From: Hyphomonadaceae bacterium
GTDB lineage: Bacteria > Pseudomonadota > Alphaproteobacteria > Caulobacterales > Hyphomonadaceae
DNA: 39,438 bases
Direction: 5' to 3'
Assembly: GCA_947478925.1 (NCBI GenBank)
Contig: CANJXY010000011.1
Coordinates: 1-39,438 of the forward strand
The translations under genes and the position numbers were made by a program. Position 1 is the stretch's first letter, and the number at the start of each line of letters is the position of its first letter. The notes below the pieces were generated by a model that worked only from the letters and a program-made list of their open reading frames with translations, did no database searches and was not told the origin of the DNA. Shown here in pieces: positions 1-9,013 of this stretch.

Positions 1-1
1 C

Positions 2-1870
2 ACGCGGCAAGTGGGCTTTGCCGTGGTCGCCACCACACTGGTGCTCATCGCCGTGTTCGTCCCGATCACCTTCATGCAGGGCCAGGTCGGCCGCCTGTTC
101 ACCGAATTCGCGATCGCTATCGCTGCCGCCATCGCGTTCTCGATGCTGGTGGCGCTGACCATCTCACCGATGATGGCTTCCAAGCTGCTTCCGCCGCACG
201 ACGCATCCGAGAAGAAAAAAAAGGGCTTCGGCTACCGCGTGGACCAGGCATTCTCTGGCCTCCGCAGCGGCTATGCCGCCGTCTATGACGCGACCGTGCG
301 CCGTCCGATCGCCATCGCGATTGCCTTCGTCGGCATTCTTGCCGGCACAGCCTTTCTGTTCACCGCGATACCAGGAGAATACACGCCGAACGAAGACCGC
401 GGCATGTTCATGATCATGGTCAGCGGACCTGAAGGCGCATCTTTCGAGTACATGCAGCCCTTCGTTGAACAGATCGAAGCGCGCCTGCTGCCGATGGTCA
501 AGAATGGTGAGATTGAAGGCGTTTCGGTCCGCGCGCCAGGTGGCTTCGGCGGCACGAGCAGCTCGTTCAACAGCGCGTCGATCCAGATCGTTCTCACCGG
601 CTGGGGCCATCGTCGCAACGGCTTCGAGATCCTCAACGAGGTCAACCGCAAGCTTGGCGACATTCCGGGCGTGCGAGCCTTCGCGAACATGCCTGCAGGC
701 TTCGGCGGCGGGCGCGGCGGGGCCGGCAAGCCGATCAACTTCGTCCTCAAGGGCCCGTCCTACGCGACGCTGGTCGAATGGCGGAACACTTTTGTTGACG
801 CGCTCAACGCCAACAATCCCGGCATCAACCAGATCGACTGGGACTACAAGGAAACGCAGCAGCAGTTCCGCATCAGCGTGGACTACTCCCGCGCGTCCGA
901 CCTCGGCGTGACCGTGCAGGAAATCGGTTCGACACTCCAGACGATGCTAGGTTCCAAGCGTGTTGGCACATTCGTGCAGAACGGTGAAGAGCGCTATGTC
1001 ATGTTCGAAGGCGAACGTTCGGATCAGGCAACGCCGTCTGACCTTGAAAATATCTACGTCCGCTCAACACGCACAGGTCAGCTAATCCCACTGTCCAACC
1101 TTGTGAAAGTGGAGCCGATGGCGGACAGCCGCCAGCTCAATCGCTACAACCGCGTGCGTGCCATCACGATCACGGCGAACCTCGATCCGGGCGTCTCGCT
1201 CGGCGTCGCGCTCGACAAGATGGAAGCGCTCGGCCGCAAGGTTCTGCCGCAAGATGCGGCCTTCGACTACAAAGGCCAGTCGCTCGACTACAAACGCGCG
1301 GGCGAATCCATCTTCTTCGTTTTCGGCTTCGGCGTGCTGGTGGTCTTCCTCGTGCTTGCAGCGCAGTTTGAAAGCTGGGTCCATCCGTTTGTCATCATGC
1401 TCTGCGTGCCCGCCACCATCGGCGGCGGCCTGCTAGGCATCTGGCTGACGGGCAATACTCTCAATATCTACACACAGATCGGCTTGATCATGCTTGTGGG
1501 TCTGGCGGCCAAGAACGGCATTCTCATCGTTGAGTTCGCCAACCAGCTGCGTGATCAGGGCAAGGAATTCCATTCCGCCTTGAAGGAAGCCGCCCTCACC
1601 CGCTTCCGTCCGATCGTGATGACCTCGCTCACGGCCATCGCCGGCGCCATTCCGCTGATCTTCAGCCACGGCGCCGGATCGGAAACGCGCGCAGCCATTG
1701 GTATCGTCATCCTGTTCGGGGTAGCGACGGCGATGATGGTGACGCTGGTTCTGGTGCCGGCAGCCTACTCGCTGCTCGCACGCCGCACGGGCTCGCCCCG
1801 CGATGTCGAACGCAAGCTGGCGCAGGAAGAGGCCGATACACCTGTCGCCCCGATGCATCCGGCGGAATAG
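2..1870 (+). CDS. RND (AcrB/MexB/HAE1-type) efflux transporter permease, 5'-truncated by the window edge
   Basis: The reading frame is open from base 2 (TRQVGFAVVATTLVLIAVFVPITFMQGQVGRLFTEFAIAIAAA). Motifs such as IPGEYTPNEDRG, VFLVLAAQFESWVHPF and GLAAKNGILIVEFANQLRDQG are typical of the C-terminal half of HAE1 RND pumps. Confidence 0.95.
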   Translation, partial: TRQVGFAVVATTLVLIAVFVPITFMQGQVGRLFTEFAIAIAAAIAFSMLVALTISPMMASKLLPPHDASEKKKKGFGYRVDQAFSGLRSGYAAVYDATVRRPIAIAIAFVGILAGTAFLFTAIPGEYTPNEDRGMFMIMVSGPEGASFEYMQPFVEQIEARLLPMVKNGEIEGVSVRAPGGFGGTSSSFNSASIQIVLTGWGHRRNGFEILNEVNRKLGDIPGVRAFANMPAGFGGGRGGAGKPINFVLKGPSYATLVEWRNTFVDALNANNPGINQIDWDYKETQQQFRISVDYSRASDLGVTVQEIGSTLQTMLGSKRVGTFVQNGEERYVMFEGERSDQATPSDLENIYVRSTRTGQLIPLSNLVKVEPMADSRQLNRYNRVRAITITANLDPGVSLGVALDKMEALGRKVLPQDAAFDYKGQSLDYKRAGESIFFVFGFGVLVVFLVLAAQFESWVHPFVIMLCVPATIGGGLLGIWLTGNTLNIYTQIGLIMLVGLAAKNGILIVEFANQLRDQGKEFHSALKEAALTRFRPIVMTSLTAIAGAIPLIFSHGAGSETRAAIGIVILFGVATAMMVTLVLVPAAYSLLARRTGSPRDVERKLAQEEADTPVAPMHPAE

Positions 1871-1879
1871 CGCCTCGCT

Positions 1880-2893
1880 CTATCCGCCGCGCATCGCGCT
1901 CGGGCTTTTGCCGGTCCAGCGCTTGAACGCGCGCGAGAATGCGGCGGGATCGGAAAAGCCGACAAGGTAGGCCGTCTCGTTGACGGACGCCTTGCGCCCG
2001 CTGAGATAATGCAGCGCGAGCCTGTGGCGCAGCTCGTCGAGTACCTTCTCATATGCCGTACCTTCGGCCCTCAGGCGGCGGAAGAGCGTCTGGCGGCTGA
2101 CAGCCATTTTCTCGGCGATCGCGGCCATGCTGACGTCGCCCATGTGCAGCACCGGCATCAACAGGCTCTCGACTCTCCCACGTGTCGACTTGGAAAGCTC
2201 CAACTCATGAAGCAGCGCCTCGGCCTTCTCGCTCAGGACGCCGAAGACGTAGCGCGGCTGCAGTGCGACGCGATAGCTCGACAGCATGGGATCCATCCTC
2301 ATCGCGTTCCAGTGACTGTTGAACACGACGGGGCAACCGAGCACCCGCTCATATTCCACCGCATAGTCAGGCGCGGCATGTGTGACGTGGGCCTCGAGTA
2401 CGTGCGGCTTGGGTAGAAAGCGACGCGGCTGGCAGGCCATGCGCGCGAATGTCACTTCCGTAAGCTCCGGAAAGTCGTTCGGGTTGGCGCGGCTATCGAC
2501 CACCCAGTAGGCGCCATCCCTGATCGCACCCTTGAAGCGGTCAGCTCCAGCGCCGACGCCCTCTACCTCGATTGCGAGGCGGCCGAAGCGGTTCATCTGG
2601 CTGAACGCATCGCCCATGGTCGCCGATGCATTCATGATCAGACCGGTAATCGACAACTCGCCGAGATCGACTGCCTCGCCATAGTGCAGCGCCAGTGCGG
2701 GGTCGTTGGTCAGGTCCTTCGCGGCGCGCATGAGGGCGATGTATCGCGTCATGGACACGCGGTTGTCCTGATCATCGAGCTCCGCAGGATCGATGCCCGA
2801 TCGCGCCCATAGCGCGTCTGCGTGTGCGCCTTTCATTACGGCGAGGCGAACCAGTCCGCGCGGCAGACCTGCTCCGACCGTCAGTTCAGTCAT
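1880..2893 (-). CDS. AraC family transcriptional regulator with N-terminal arabinose-binding-like (OruR/ArgR-type) domain
   Basis: C-terminal HTH: MGDVSMAAIAEKMAVSRQTLFRRLRAEGTAYEKVLDELRHRLALHYLSGRKASVNETAYLVGFSDPAAFSRAFKRWTGKSPSAMR. Convergent with the RND gene, 9 nt apart. The ORF may extend to 2920. Confidence 0.93.
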   Translation of the reverse strand: MTELTVGAGLPRGLVRLAVMKGAHADALWARSGIDPAELDDQDNRVSMTRYIALMRAAKDLTNDPALALHYGEAVDLGELSITGLIMNASATMGDAFSQMNRFGRLAIEVEGVGAGADRFKGAIRDGAYWVVDSRANPNDFPELTEVTFARMACQPRRFLPKPHVLEAHVTHAAPDYAVEYERVLGCPVVFNSHWNAMRMDPMLSSYRVALQPRYVFGVLSEKAEALLHELELSKSTRGRVESLLMPVLHMGDVSMAAIAEKMAVSRQTLFRRLRAEGTAYEKVLDELRHRLALHYLSGRKASVNETAYLVGFSDPAAFSRAFKRWTGKSPSAMRGG

Positions 2894-3040
2894 TGCCGCC
2901 CCCGAAACGGCACGATGCAACCTGTGGTCATGCTTTTGATTGCGGCGATCACGTCAGAGCCCTCATGGCCGTCAGTCCATTCATGGCGCATTCAACGCCA
3001 ACGCCCGATGAACGTCGGATAACAAGACGAGGGAACAACA

Positions 3041-4048
3041 ATGAAACACCTCCGCCTCCCCAGCCTTCTCGTGACTGCCCTGTTCTGCGTACCGATCGCC
3101 TTTGCGCAGGCGACGCCTGCTAATGCGCCTCCAGCCAGACAAGTCTATACGCCGACGTCGCTCACGCCCGAAGCCGGCTTGCCGCGAACCCCGGATGGAC
3201 GACCCGATTTTCAGGGCGCGATCTGGGCCACAAACTTCTTTCCCGTGTTCGACACCAATCCGCTGACGCCGAATCTCGTCGTTTCCGAGCAGGAAGCGAA
3301 GACAATAGCCGATACCATGTTCACCGGCATGGCGGGGTTTCTCGAGAAGAGCATTGACCCGGAAGCCGCTCACATCATGGGCGACACGGACGGCCTGCCC
3401 ATCGTGCGGGGCGAGCGGCGTACGCGCCTCGTCGTCCTGCCCTCCGACGGCGCCTTGCCCCTGACGGCCGACGCCAAAGCGACAATCGAAGCCGCCGACA
3501 AGGCGGAAGACCGGAAGGACGACTACGAGCAGCGACCCACAGGTGAGCGCTGCCTGGTGCTGAGCGGCAATCCCCCCATTCACGCGGTCGTCTCCTACAA
3601 CCGCCTGCAGTTCATCCAGACGCCCGACTATGTTGTCGTCCACAACGAGAATGGCGATGAAGCCCGCATCATACCTTTCGCGACCGAGCATAAAGCGCCG
3701 GGGCCGCGCTCCTGGTATGGTGACTCCGTGGCGCGCTGGGATGGCGACACGCTGGTCGTCGAGACCATACGCAACAATCCGCTCGACCGGGTGCGCGGAC
3801 TGATGGCCAAGTTCGTCATCAACGAGGATGCAAAGGTAATCGAGCGCTACACGCGCGTCTCGGCCAACGAGCTTCTCTACCAGTTCACCATCGAGGATCC
3901 GAAGGCGTATTCGGCACCATGGCTGGCCGAGTTCTCGTTCTACACGACAAAGACAGGCATGTACCCATCATCCTGTCACGAAGCCAACTACTCGCTGCCC
4001 AACATTCTATTGGGGCAACGGATGTCGGACCTGCGCGCCAAGCCTTGA
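3041..4048 (+). CDS. Secreted protein of unknown function containing a WDGDTLVVET motif
   Basis: Signal peptide MKHLRLPSLLVTALFCVPIAFAQA; conserved-looking DGRPDFQGAIW and SWYGDSVARWDGDTLVVETIRNN. Similar to the protein encoded at 10709..11662. Confidence 0.8.
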   Translation: MKHLRLPSLLVTALFCVPIAFAQATPANAPPARQVYTPTSLTPEAGLPRTPDGRPDFQGAIWATNFFPVFDTNPLTPNLVVSEQEAKTIADTMFTGMAGFLEKSIDPEAAHIMGDTDGLPIVRGERRTRLVVLPSDGALPLTADAKATIEAADKAEDRKDDYEQRPTGERCLVLSGNPPIHAVVSYNRLQFIQTPDYVVVHNENGDEARIIPFATEHKAPGPRSWYGDSVARWDGDTLVVETIRNNPLDRVRGLMAKFVINEDAKVIERYTRVSANELLYQFTIEDPKAYSAPWLAEFSFYTTKTGMYPSSCHEANYSLPNILLGQRMSDLRAKP

Positions 4049-4065
4049 GCGGCCCAGTCCAAACA

Positions 4066-4098
4066 AAAAGGGCGGCTCTTTGTGAGAGCCGCCCTTTT
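4066..4098. terminator. Bidirectional rho-independent terminator between convergent genes
   Basis: aaaaGGGCGGCTCTttgtgAGAGCCGCCCtttt: perfect 10-bp stem flanked by an A-run and a T-run. Confidence 0.9.
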
Positions 4099-4118
4099 CA
4101 ATTGAAGTGCGGACCAGC

Positions 4119-5375
4119 CTACGGCTTCACAAGCGCGTCGTAGATCCAGGTCCGGTTCTTCTTCTGGTACTCGCCGAGGAGCGCACGGTCCTGGATCATC
4201 CAGACCATGAACAGGTCGTTCTTCGGGTCATACCACCACTCGGTGCCGGCGATGCCGTTCCACGAGAACGTACCATTGGCTGGGCGTTGTTTCGTGTCGT
4301 CGATCACCAGCGACATGCCGAGACCAAAGCCCATGCCGGGACCCGGGAAGAACAGGCCCTTGCCGCGGACGTCTGCCGTGGTCTGGTCAATCAGCATCAG
4401 TGCTTCGGTTTCCGGCTTCAGGATCTGAACGCCTTTGTAGGTGCCGTGATTAGCCAGCATCAGCACGAAGCGGAGATAGTCCTCCGCTGTGGACGAGATT
4501 CCGCCGCCGCCCGAGTAGAAAACTTTCGGCGCCGCGTAGTCGTAGTACAACGGGTCCGTCTTTTGCGACTGGGCGAAGCGGCCAGCCTTTTCCTTCGGTT
4601 GCGTGAAGCCCGTGTCGGTCATGCCGAGCGGGCCGGTGACGCGCTCACGGATTGCTTCGTCGAGCGTCTTGCCGGTGATCTTCTCGATCACACCGCCCAG
4701 CACATCGAGGCCCTGGCTATAGTTCCAAGCCGTGCCTGGTTCAGCGGCCATTGGCAGCTTGGCGACAACCTGCTCCGACCAATCCTTGGCCGAGAGGTCG
4801 GTGCGCTGTTCACCGCCAGCAATCCACGCTTTCGAGATGGGCTGCGTCGGCTGGATGAAGGAGTAGATGATGCCCGAGGTGTGGCTCATCAGGTTCCGGA
4901 TCAGCATCGGCTTGGTCGCCGGTACGGGATCGCCCTCTTTTTGCCAGACCTTGATGTTTGCAAACGCCGGCAGGTATTTCGAAACCGGCGCGTCGAGGTC
5001 GAGCTTGCCTTCCTGCACCAGCGTCATCGCGGTGACCGCAACGATAGGCTTGGTCATCGAGAAGACGCGGAAGATTGTCTGATCAGAAGTCGGCGTCGTC
5101 TGGCCGGGCCCCTGTACGCCGAAGCCATGCTGGTAGGCGACCTGGCCATGACGACCGACCAACAGGTAAGCACCCGGCAGTTTGCCGGAGGCGATGTCAG
5201 CGTCGAGCGCCGCGGTGATCGCGCCAAGCTTTGCGGGATCGAAACCTAGCGCCTGCGCATCGCCCGGGACGATGGACGAGGTCGACGGATCAACCGTGGC
5301 CGGCGTCGACTGACACGCAGTCGCGAGAAACAATGCTGCACCTGCGGCAAGAATTCCGCGTCTCATGACTCTCAT
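4119..5375 (-). CDS. Serine hydrolase / class C beta-lactamase-family (EstB-like) lipoprotein
   Basis: Lipobox LFLATACQS, SxxK motif FSMTKPI, YSQG and GGGGISSTAEDYLRF; beta-lactamase/D-alanyl-D-alanine carboxypeptidase-like family. The ORF can extend to 5405. Confidence 0.9.
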   Translation of the reverse strand: MRVMRRGILAAGAALFLATACQSTPATVDPSTSSIVPGDAQALGFDPAKLGAITAALDADIASGKLPGAYLLVGRHGQVAYQHGFGVQGPGQTTPTSDQTIFRVFSMTKPIVAVTAMTLVQEGKLDLDAPVSKYLPAFANIKVWQKEGDPVPATKPMLIRNLMSHTSGIIYSFIQPTQPISKAWIAGGEQRTDLSAKDWSEQVVAKLPMAAEPGTAWNYSQGLDVLGGVIEKITGKTLDEAIRERVTGPLGMTDTGFTQPKEKAGRFAQSQKTDPLYYDYAAPKVFYSGGGGISSTAEDYLRFVLMLANHGTYKGVQILKPETEALMLIDQTTADVRGKGLFFPGPGMGFGLGMSLVIDDTKQRPANGTFSWNGIAGTEWWYDPKNDLFMVWMIQDRALLGEYQKKNRTWIYDALVKP

Positions 5376-5658
5376 TTGTGGCGTCTCCCTGCCCGTCTGG
5401 GCCACGCTTGTCCGCGAGCCTCATGGACGGCGTCGTACAGCTATTGCCCCGGTTGTGGAAGAAGCGCCGCGTTCACCGCCGTGTGTCTGCGCTTGCGTCT
5501 TCGCGGGGGGGGCAAACAGGCACCTAGCGTGCGACACATAAGCCATGGCGCTTGCCGTTTCGGCGGGATAGCCTGCGCTACGGAGGAATTTATTTCGCGC
5601 GGATGGCAAAGACAGGCGAATACGCCGTTCGCGCCGCCAGCGCCCCTGGGGAGTGGCT

Positions 5659-6273
5659 ATGATCCGTTCGTCCTCGGCGCGAGTTTTGGCGCTGGCTTTG
5701 GCTTTGGGAATTGGAAGCCTAGGTCTTGCTGCCTGCGGCAATGGCGGTTCCGATGATGCCGACGTTGTGTCGAAGGCGCCCGCGGGCTCGACGCCAGGTG
5801 AAGGCATGGGTGGCGCAACGCTGGCCGACTTCCGTCCGTCGCTCGACCTCAAAGAGTTCATGAACCATGTGATGGACTACAACGCCTTCGAGGTCTGGCA
5901 CCGTCAGGGTTGGATCATTGGCGACACAGTGCAGGAACTTTTCCCGACCGACGACGATGGATGGATCGCAGCCGAGAATGCCGCACGCACCCTGGCCGAA
6001 GCTTCAAACCTCCTGCTTCTGCCGGGACGACCGCAGGATGACGACCGCGCCTGGGTGGATTTTGCGCACCAGCTCAATGACGCAGCAATGAAGGCAGGAG
6101 ATATGGCCGAGAAGCGGGACAAGGATGCTTTCTTTAGTGCCGGTACGGACATGTATCGCGCCTGCCATGGCTGCCATGTGAGATACATTGTCGGCGCTGA
6201 CGGCCCGCCTGCCGCAGCCGATCCGCTGAAGCCATTGCCCAACCGGGGCGAGCCACCCCTGCCCAATCAATAG
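5659..6273 (+). CDS. c-type cytochrome lipoprotein (cytochrome c'-like, single C-terminal CXXCH)
   Basis: Signal/lipobox LGLAACGNG; single heme motif CHGCH (6163..6177) near the C-terminus in FSAGTDMYRACHGCHVRYI. Confidence 0.8.
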   Translation: MIRSSSARVLALALALGIGSLGLAACGNGGSDDADVVSKAPAGSTPGEGMGGATLADFRPSLDLKEFMNHVMDYNAFEVWHRQGWIIGDTVQELFPTDDDGWIAAENAARTLAEASNLLLLPGRPQDDDRAWVDFAHQLNDAAMKAGDMAEKRDKDAFFSAGTDMYRACHGCHVRYIVGADGPPAAADPLKPLPNRGEPPLPNQ

Positions 6274-6299
6274 ATTGTTGGGGTCCTTGACGATCGGCT

Positions 6300-6313
6300 T
6301 TGATCGCGATCAA
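6300..6313. promoter_or_regulatory. FNR/FixK/Anr-type binding site
   Basis: TTGATCGCGATCAA is an exact match to the TTGAT-N4-ATCAA consensus. Its centre lies about 66 nt upstream of the TTG start at 6373. Confidence 0.6.
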
Positions 6314-6372
6314 GGCTGACTGAGTGTTACCGGGGTCACCGTAAATACGGGATCCCAAGGGGAGAGACGAGA

Positions 6373-7170
6373 TTGTTCCACGATTTCTTTTCATGGCTTC
6401 AGTACGACCTTGGCAAGACCAGTGAAGACGGTCTGTCTTGGTCGCAGGCGCTGAACAGTTCGCAGAACCTGTGGAACCTCTTCGAAGGCACGCACGTGCT
6501 GACCTTGATGTTCTTTGCGGGAACGATCTGGATCATCGACCTTCGCATGATGGGGCTGGCGTTTCGCAACGTGCCGTTCTCGCGGCTGAACGATAAAGTG
6601 CTGCCGATCACCATGATGGCTTTCGGCATGATGGTGTTCACGGGTCTCGTCACCTTCTTCGGACGCCAGCCAGCGACGTTTTACTATCATGACGTCTGGT
6701 TCCGCCTGAAGATGATCTTCCTGCTGCTGGCGTCGATCAACATCTTCTGGTTCCACTTCAAGGTCCAGACGAGTCAGGCGGACTGGGATGCGATGCCGAC
6801 GCCACCGGCCAAGGTGCGCATCTCCGGCGCGATATCGATGGCGTGCTGGATCCTCGTGATCATCTTCGGGCGCTTCATCGCCTACGACTGGTACAAGTGC
6901 GCCAAGCTGCAGCCCAACTCGATCCTCTACGCCTTCGCCGAGTGCGCTAACCTCTACACCGCTGGCGAGAATGAGGAATCAGTCGACGACGAAGAGATGC
7001 TGAATGAAGACGTCGATCCGCTCGCCAATGGCGGCACGATGACGCCGGGCGCTCTGCCGGCACTTCCGGAAGAAGCGCCGGCTGCGCCAGATGCGGCACC
7101 GACGGATGAGAGTCCGCCGGATCCCAATGCGGTCCCGCCTGCGCAACCGACACCTGGCCAGGGAGGCTGA
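6373..7170 (+). CDS. Multi-pass membrane protein, DUF6644-like
   Basis: THVLTLMFFAGTIWIIDLRMMGLAFRNVPFSRL... and WFRLKMIFLLLASINIFWFHFKV match the H-x(~13)-DLRxxG / FRLK...FH layout of this family. TTG start; Pro/Ala/Asp-rich C-terminal tail. Confidence 0.75.
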   Translation: MFHDFFSWLQYDLGKTSEDGLSWSQALNSSQNLWNLFEGTHVLTLMFFAGTIWIIDLRMMGLAFRNVPFSRLNDKVLPITMMAFGMMVFTGLVTFFGRQPATFYYHDVWFRLKMIFLLLASINIFWFHFKVQTSQADWDAMPTPPAKVRISGAISMACWILVIIFGRFIAYDWYKCAKLQPNSILYAFAECANLYTAGENEESVDDEEMLNEDVDPLANGGTMTPGALPALPEEAPAAPDAAPTDESPPDPNAVPPAQPTPGQGG

Positions 7171-7173
7171 TCC

Positions 7174-7992
7174 ATGGATTTCGCGAAGTTTTTCCCGGGC
7201 GCAGCTGACTGGGTCCACAATCTCGGCAAGGTCCCGCCTTTCCTCTATCTCGGCGACCTCTACGCCCCCTTCGGTGCCATCCACCTGCTCGGCCTCGCCC
7301 TGCTCGGCGGCTGCGTAATCCTGACCTGCCTGCGTCTTTTGGGCGCTGGCCTGACGGACGAGACACCTTCGGACGTCGAACGCAACCTGCGTCTCTGGCA
7401 CATCGTTGGAGCGGCGATCGTGATCGGCACAGGGCTTGTGATCGGCGGCCTCAACGCTGAGCGGCTCTACACGTCGCAGTCCTTCTTCGTGAAGATGATC
7501 TCGATGCTGTCGGCGCTGATCTTCACCTTCGGCGTCGTCAACAACATCGCAAAGGCGGACGGCAAGGTCAGCCTCACCTCGATGATCCTCGGCGGCATCG
7601 CCATGGTGATCTTCCTCTTCGCCATGGGCGTGTTCTCGATCGCCGACGGGATTAGCCCTGGCACGTTCCACGTTCTGACAGTGGGCTATGCGGTACTCCT
7701 GCTGTTCGGAAAACGTACGCGCCTGATCGCCGGCATCGCGTTCATCGTGATGTTCGGTACGGTGCTCGAAGGCTATGTCGTCGCCGGCCTCGACAGCTTC
7801 AGCGGCGAACTCAGGAATCTTGGCATCGCCCGCAGCGTACTCGGCGGCATCCTTCTGATCGTGCTGACCGGCTACGAGATCTACAAGGCCGACGCCACGG
7901 CCGGTGGTCGCGTCGCGCGCATGATCGCGGTGATGTCGATCCTCAGCTGGGTCGCCACGGCAGCTGGCGGACGCTGGATCGGCTTCAGTTGA
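7174..7992 (+). CDS. Multi-pass membrane protein, divergent DUF6644-like partner of the preceding gene
   Basis: IHLLGLALLGGCVILTCLRLLG resembles THVLTLMFFAGTIWIIDLRMMG of the upstream protein. Separated from it by only 3 nt. Confidence 0.7.
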   Translation: MDFAKFFPGAADWVHNLGKVPPFLYLGDLYAPFGAIHLLGLALLGGCVILTCLRLLGAGLTDETPSDVERNLRLWHIVGAAIVIGTGLVIGGLNAERLYTSQSFFVKMISMLSALIFTFGVVNNIAKADGKVSLTSMILGGIAMVIFLFAMGVFSIADGISPGTFHVLTVGYAVLLLFGKRTRLIAGIAFIVMFGTVLEGYVVAGLDSFSGELRNLGIARSVLGGILLIVLTGYEIYKADATAGGRVARMIAVMSILSWVATAAGGRWIGFS

Positions 7993-8017
7993 TCCGACAC
8001 GTCTCGCAGAAAGCATG

Positions 8018-8048
8018 ACCCCGGAGGGCCCCGCCTTCCGGGGTTTTT
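8018..8048 (+). terminator. Rho-independent terminator
   Basis: ACCCCGGAgggccccgcctTCCGGGGTtttt: 8-bp stem followed by a T-run, downstream of the DUF6644-like pair. Confidence 0.85.
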
Positions 8049-8845
8049 GTCTGCGCATGCGGGTGAGGCCTCAGACGCAGTGCGCTGTGATGGGGCGCTC
8101 TGAGGTAGGTGGGTCCTGATTTTGAGCGAGGTTCAGCGGCGGTCCGTGACGGCTGTGCCTGCCCCCATCGTCACGCGCAAGCGCGCGCCACCTCCCGCAG
8201 CACTGCGCATTGGAGAAGAAAAAGAGGACGTTTGTTTTCTCCTCCGCACGGAGCGCGGGGGAGGTCGATTGCAAAGCAAGATGGAAGGCGCAGCTGCGTG
8301 CGTTAGCGGCTCCGTGTTCGCCAATACGGTAACGTTGGCGCATGTCTTCGACGAAGGCGTCCAATCTAGCGACAGGCGCGTGAGTGGGCTGGCAATGCGC
8401 GACGGTGTCGTCCCAGGTGTCTGACGCCGGAACAAGATTGAAGATCACGCGCGCGGGTTCCAACCGAGACGGAGACAGGGCTGTCGCCAGAGCGCGCAGA
8501 CGAGTCTCGCATCGATGTGGGCGAGCAGATCGCGAAGTCTGCGCAGACGGCTCTGGCGAAGCTTTTTTCGGACGCAGCGCGCCCTCCCGTTGAGAATCAC
8601 GCGGTTCATCAACGGCCAGAAGCTGCTCAAGAGACCCAGGAAGGCCGCGGGCGCCACGCAGCAGCCACAGAGGAAAGCTCCGGCGTTTCATGGGCGCAAT
8701 TTTAAGCACGCTCAAGGACCGCCCGATTCAGGCGACGCCAATTCGCCGGTTTTTCGCGCAAGTCACTGATATCATGGCGGAAGGTGTCTGGCTTTTCCCC
8801 GACCCTGCACGAGGGCCTTGCAACGAATGGGGCAGTTCCTCACGG

Positions 8846-8891
8846 TGTCATTCCAAGCGGAGATGCGACGCGTCGCAGACCTGGAATGACA
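8846..8891. repeat. Long palindromic REP-like intergenic element
   Basis: TGTCATTCCA...TGCGACGCGTCGCA...TGGAATGACA: perfect 10-bp outer arms enclosing a perfect 14-nt inner palindrome (8864..8877). Confidence 0.75.
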
Positions 8892-9013
8892 GCGGGGAAA
8901 CCCAGTGTGGAGACAGCCGGGACTCTCGGCACAAAACCACGCACGACGGTGGTGGGTTTGGCGCGGTGGCGGCAGCGTTTACGGTCGCGCGTGATTGGGC
9001 AGTGGCGACGCGG

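Noticed and set aside
4107-5249. 380-aa + ORF antisense to the serine hydrolase
   Set aside because: Shadow ORF; the minus strand encodes a recognisable beta-lactamase-fold protein with lipobox and SxxK.
6979-8058. 359-aa minus ORF antisense to the DUF6644-like pair
   Set aside because: Asp/Glu/His/Arg-rich shadow ORF; the + strand encodes hydrophobic membrane proteins with family motifs.
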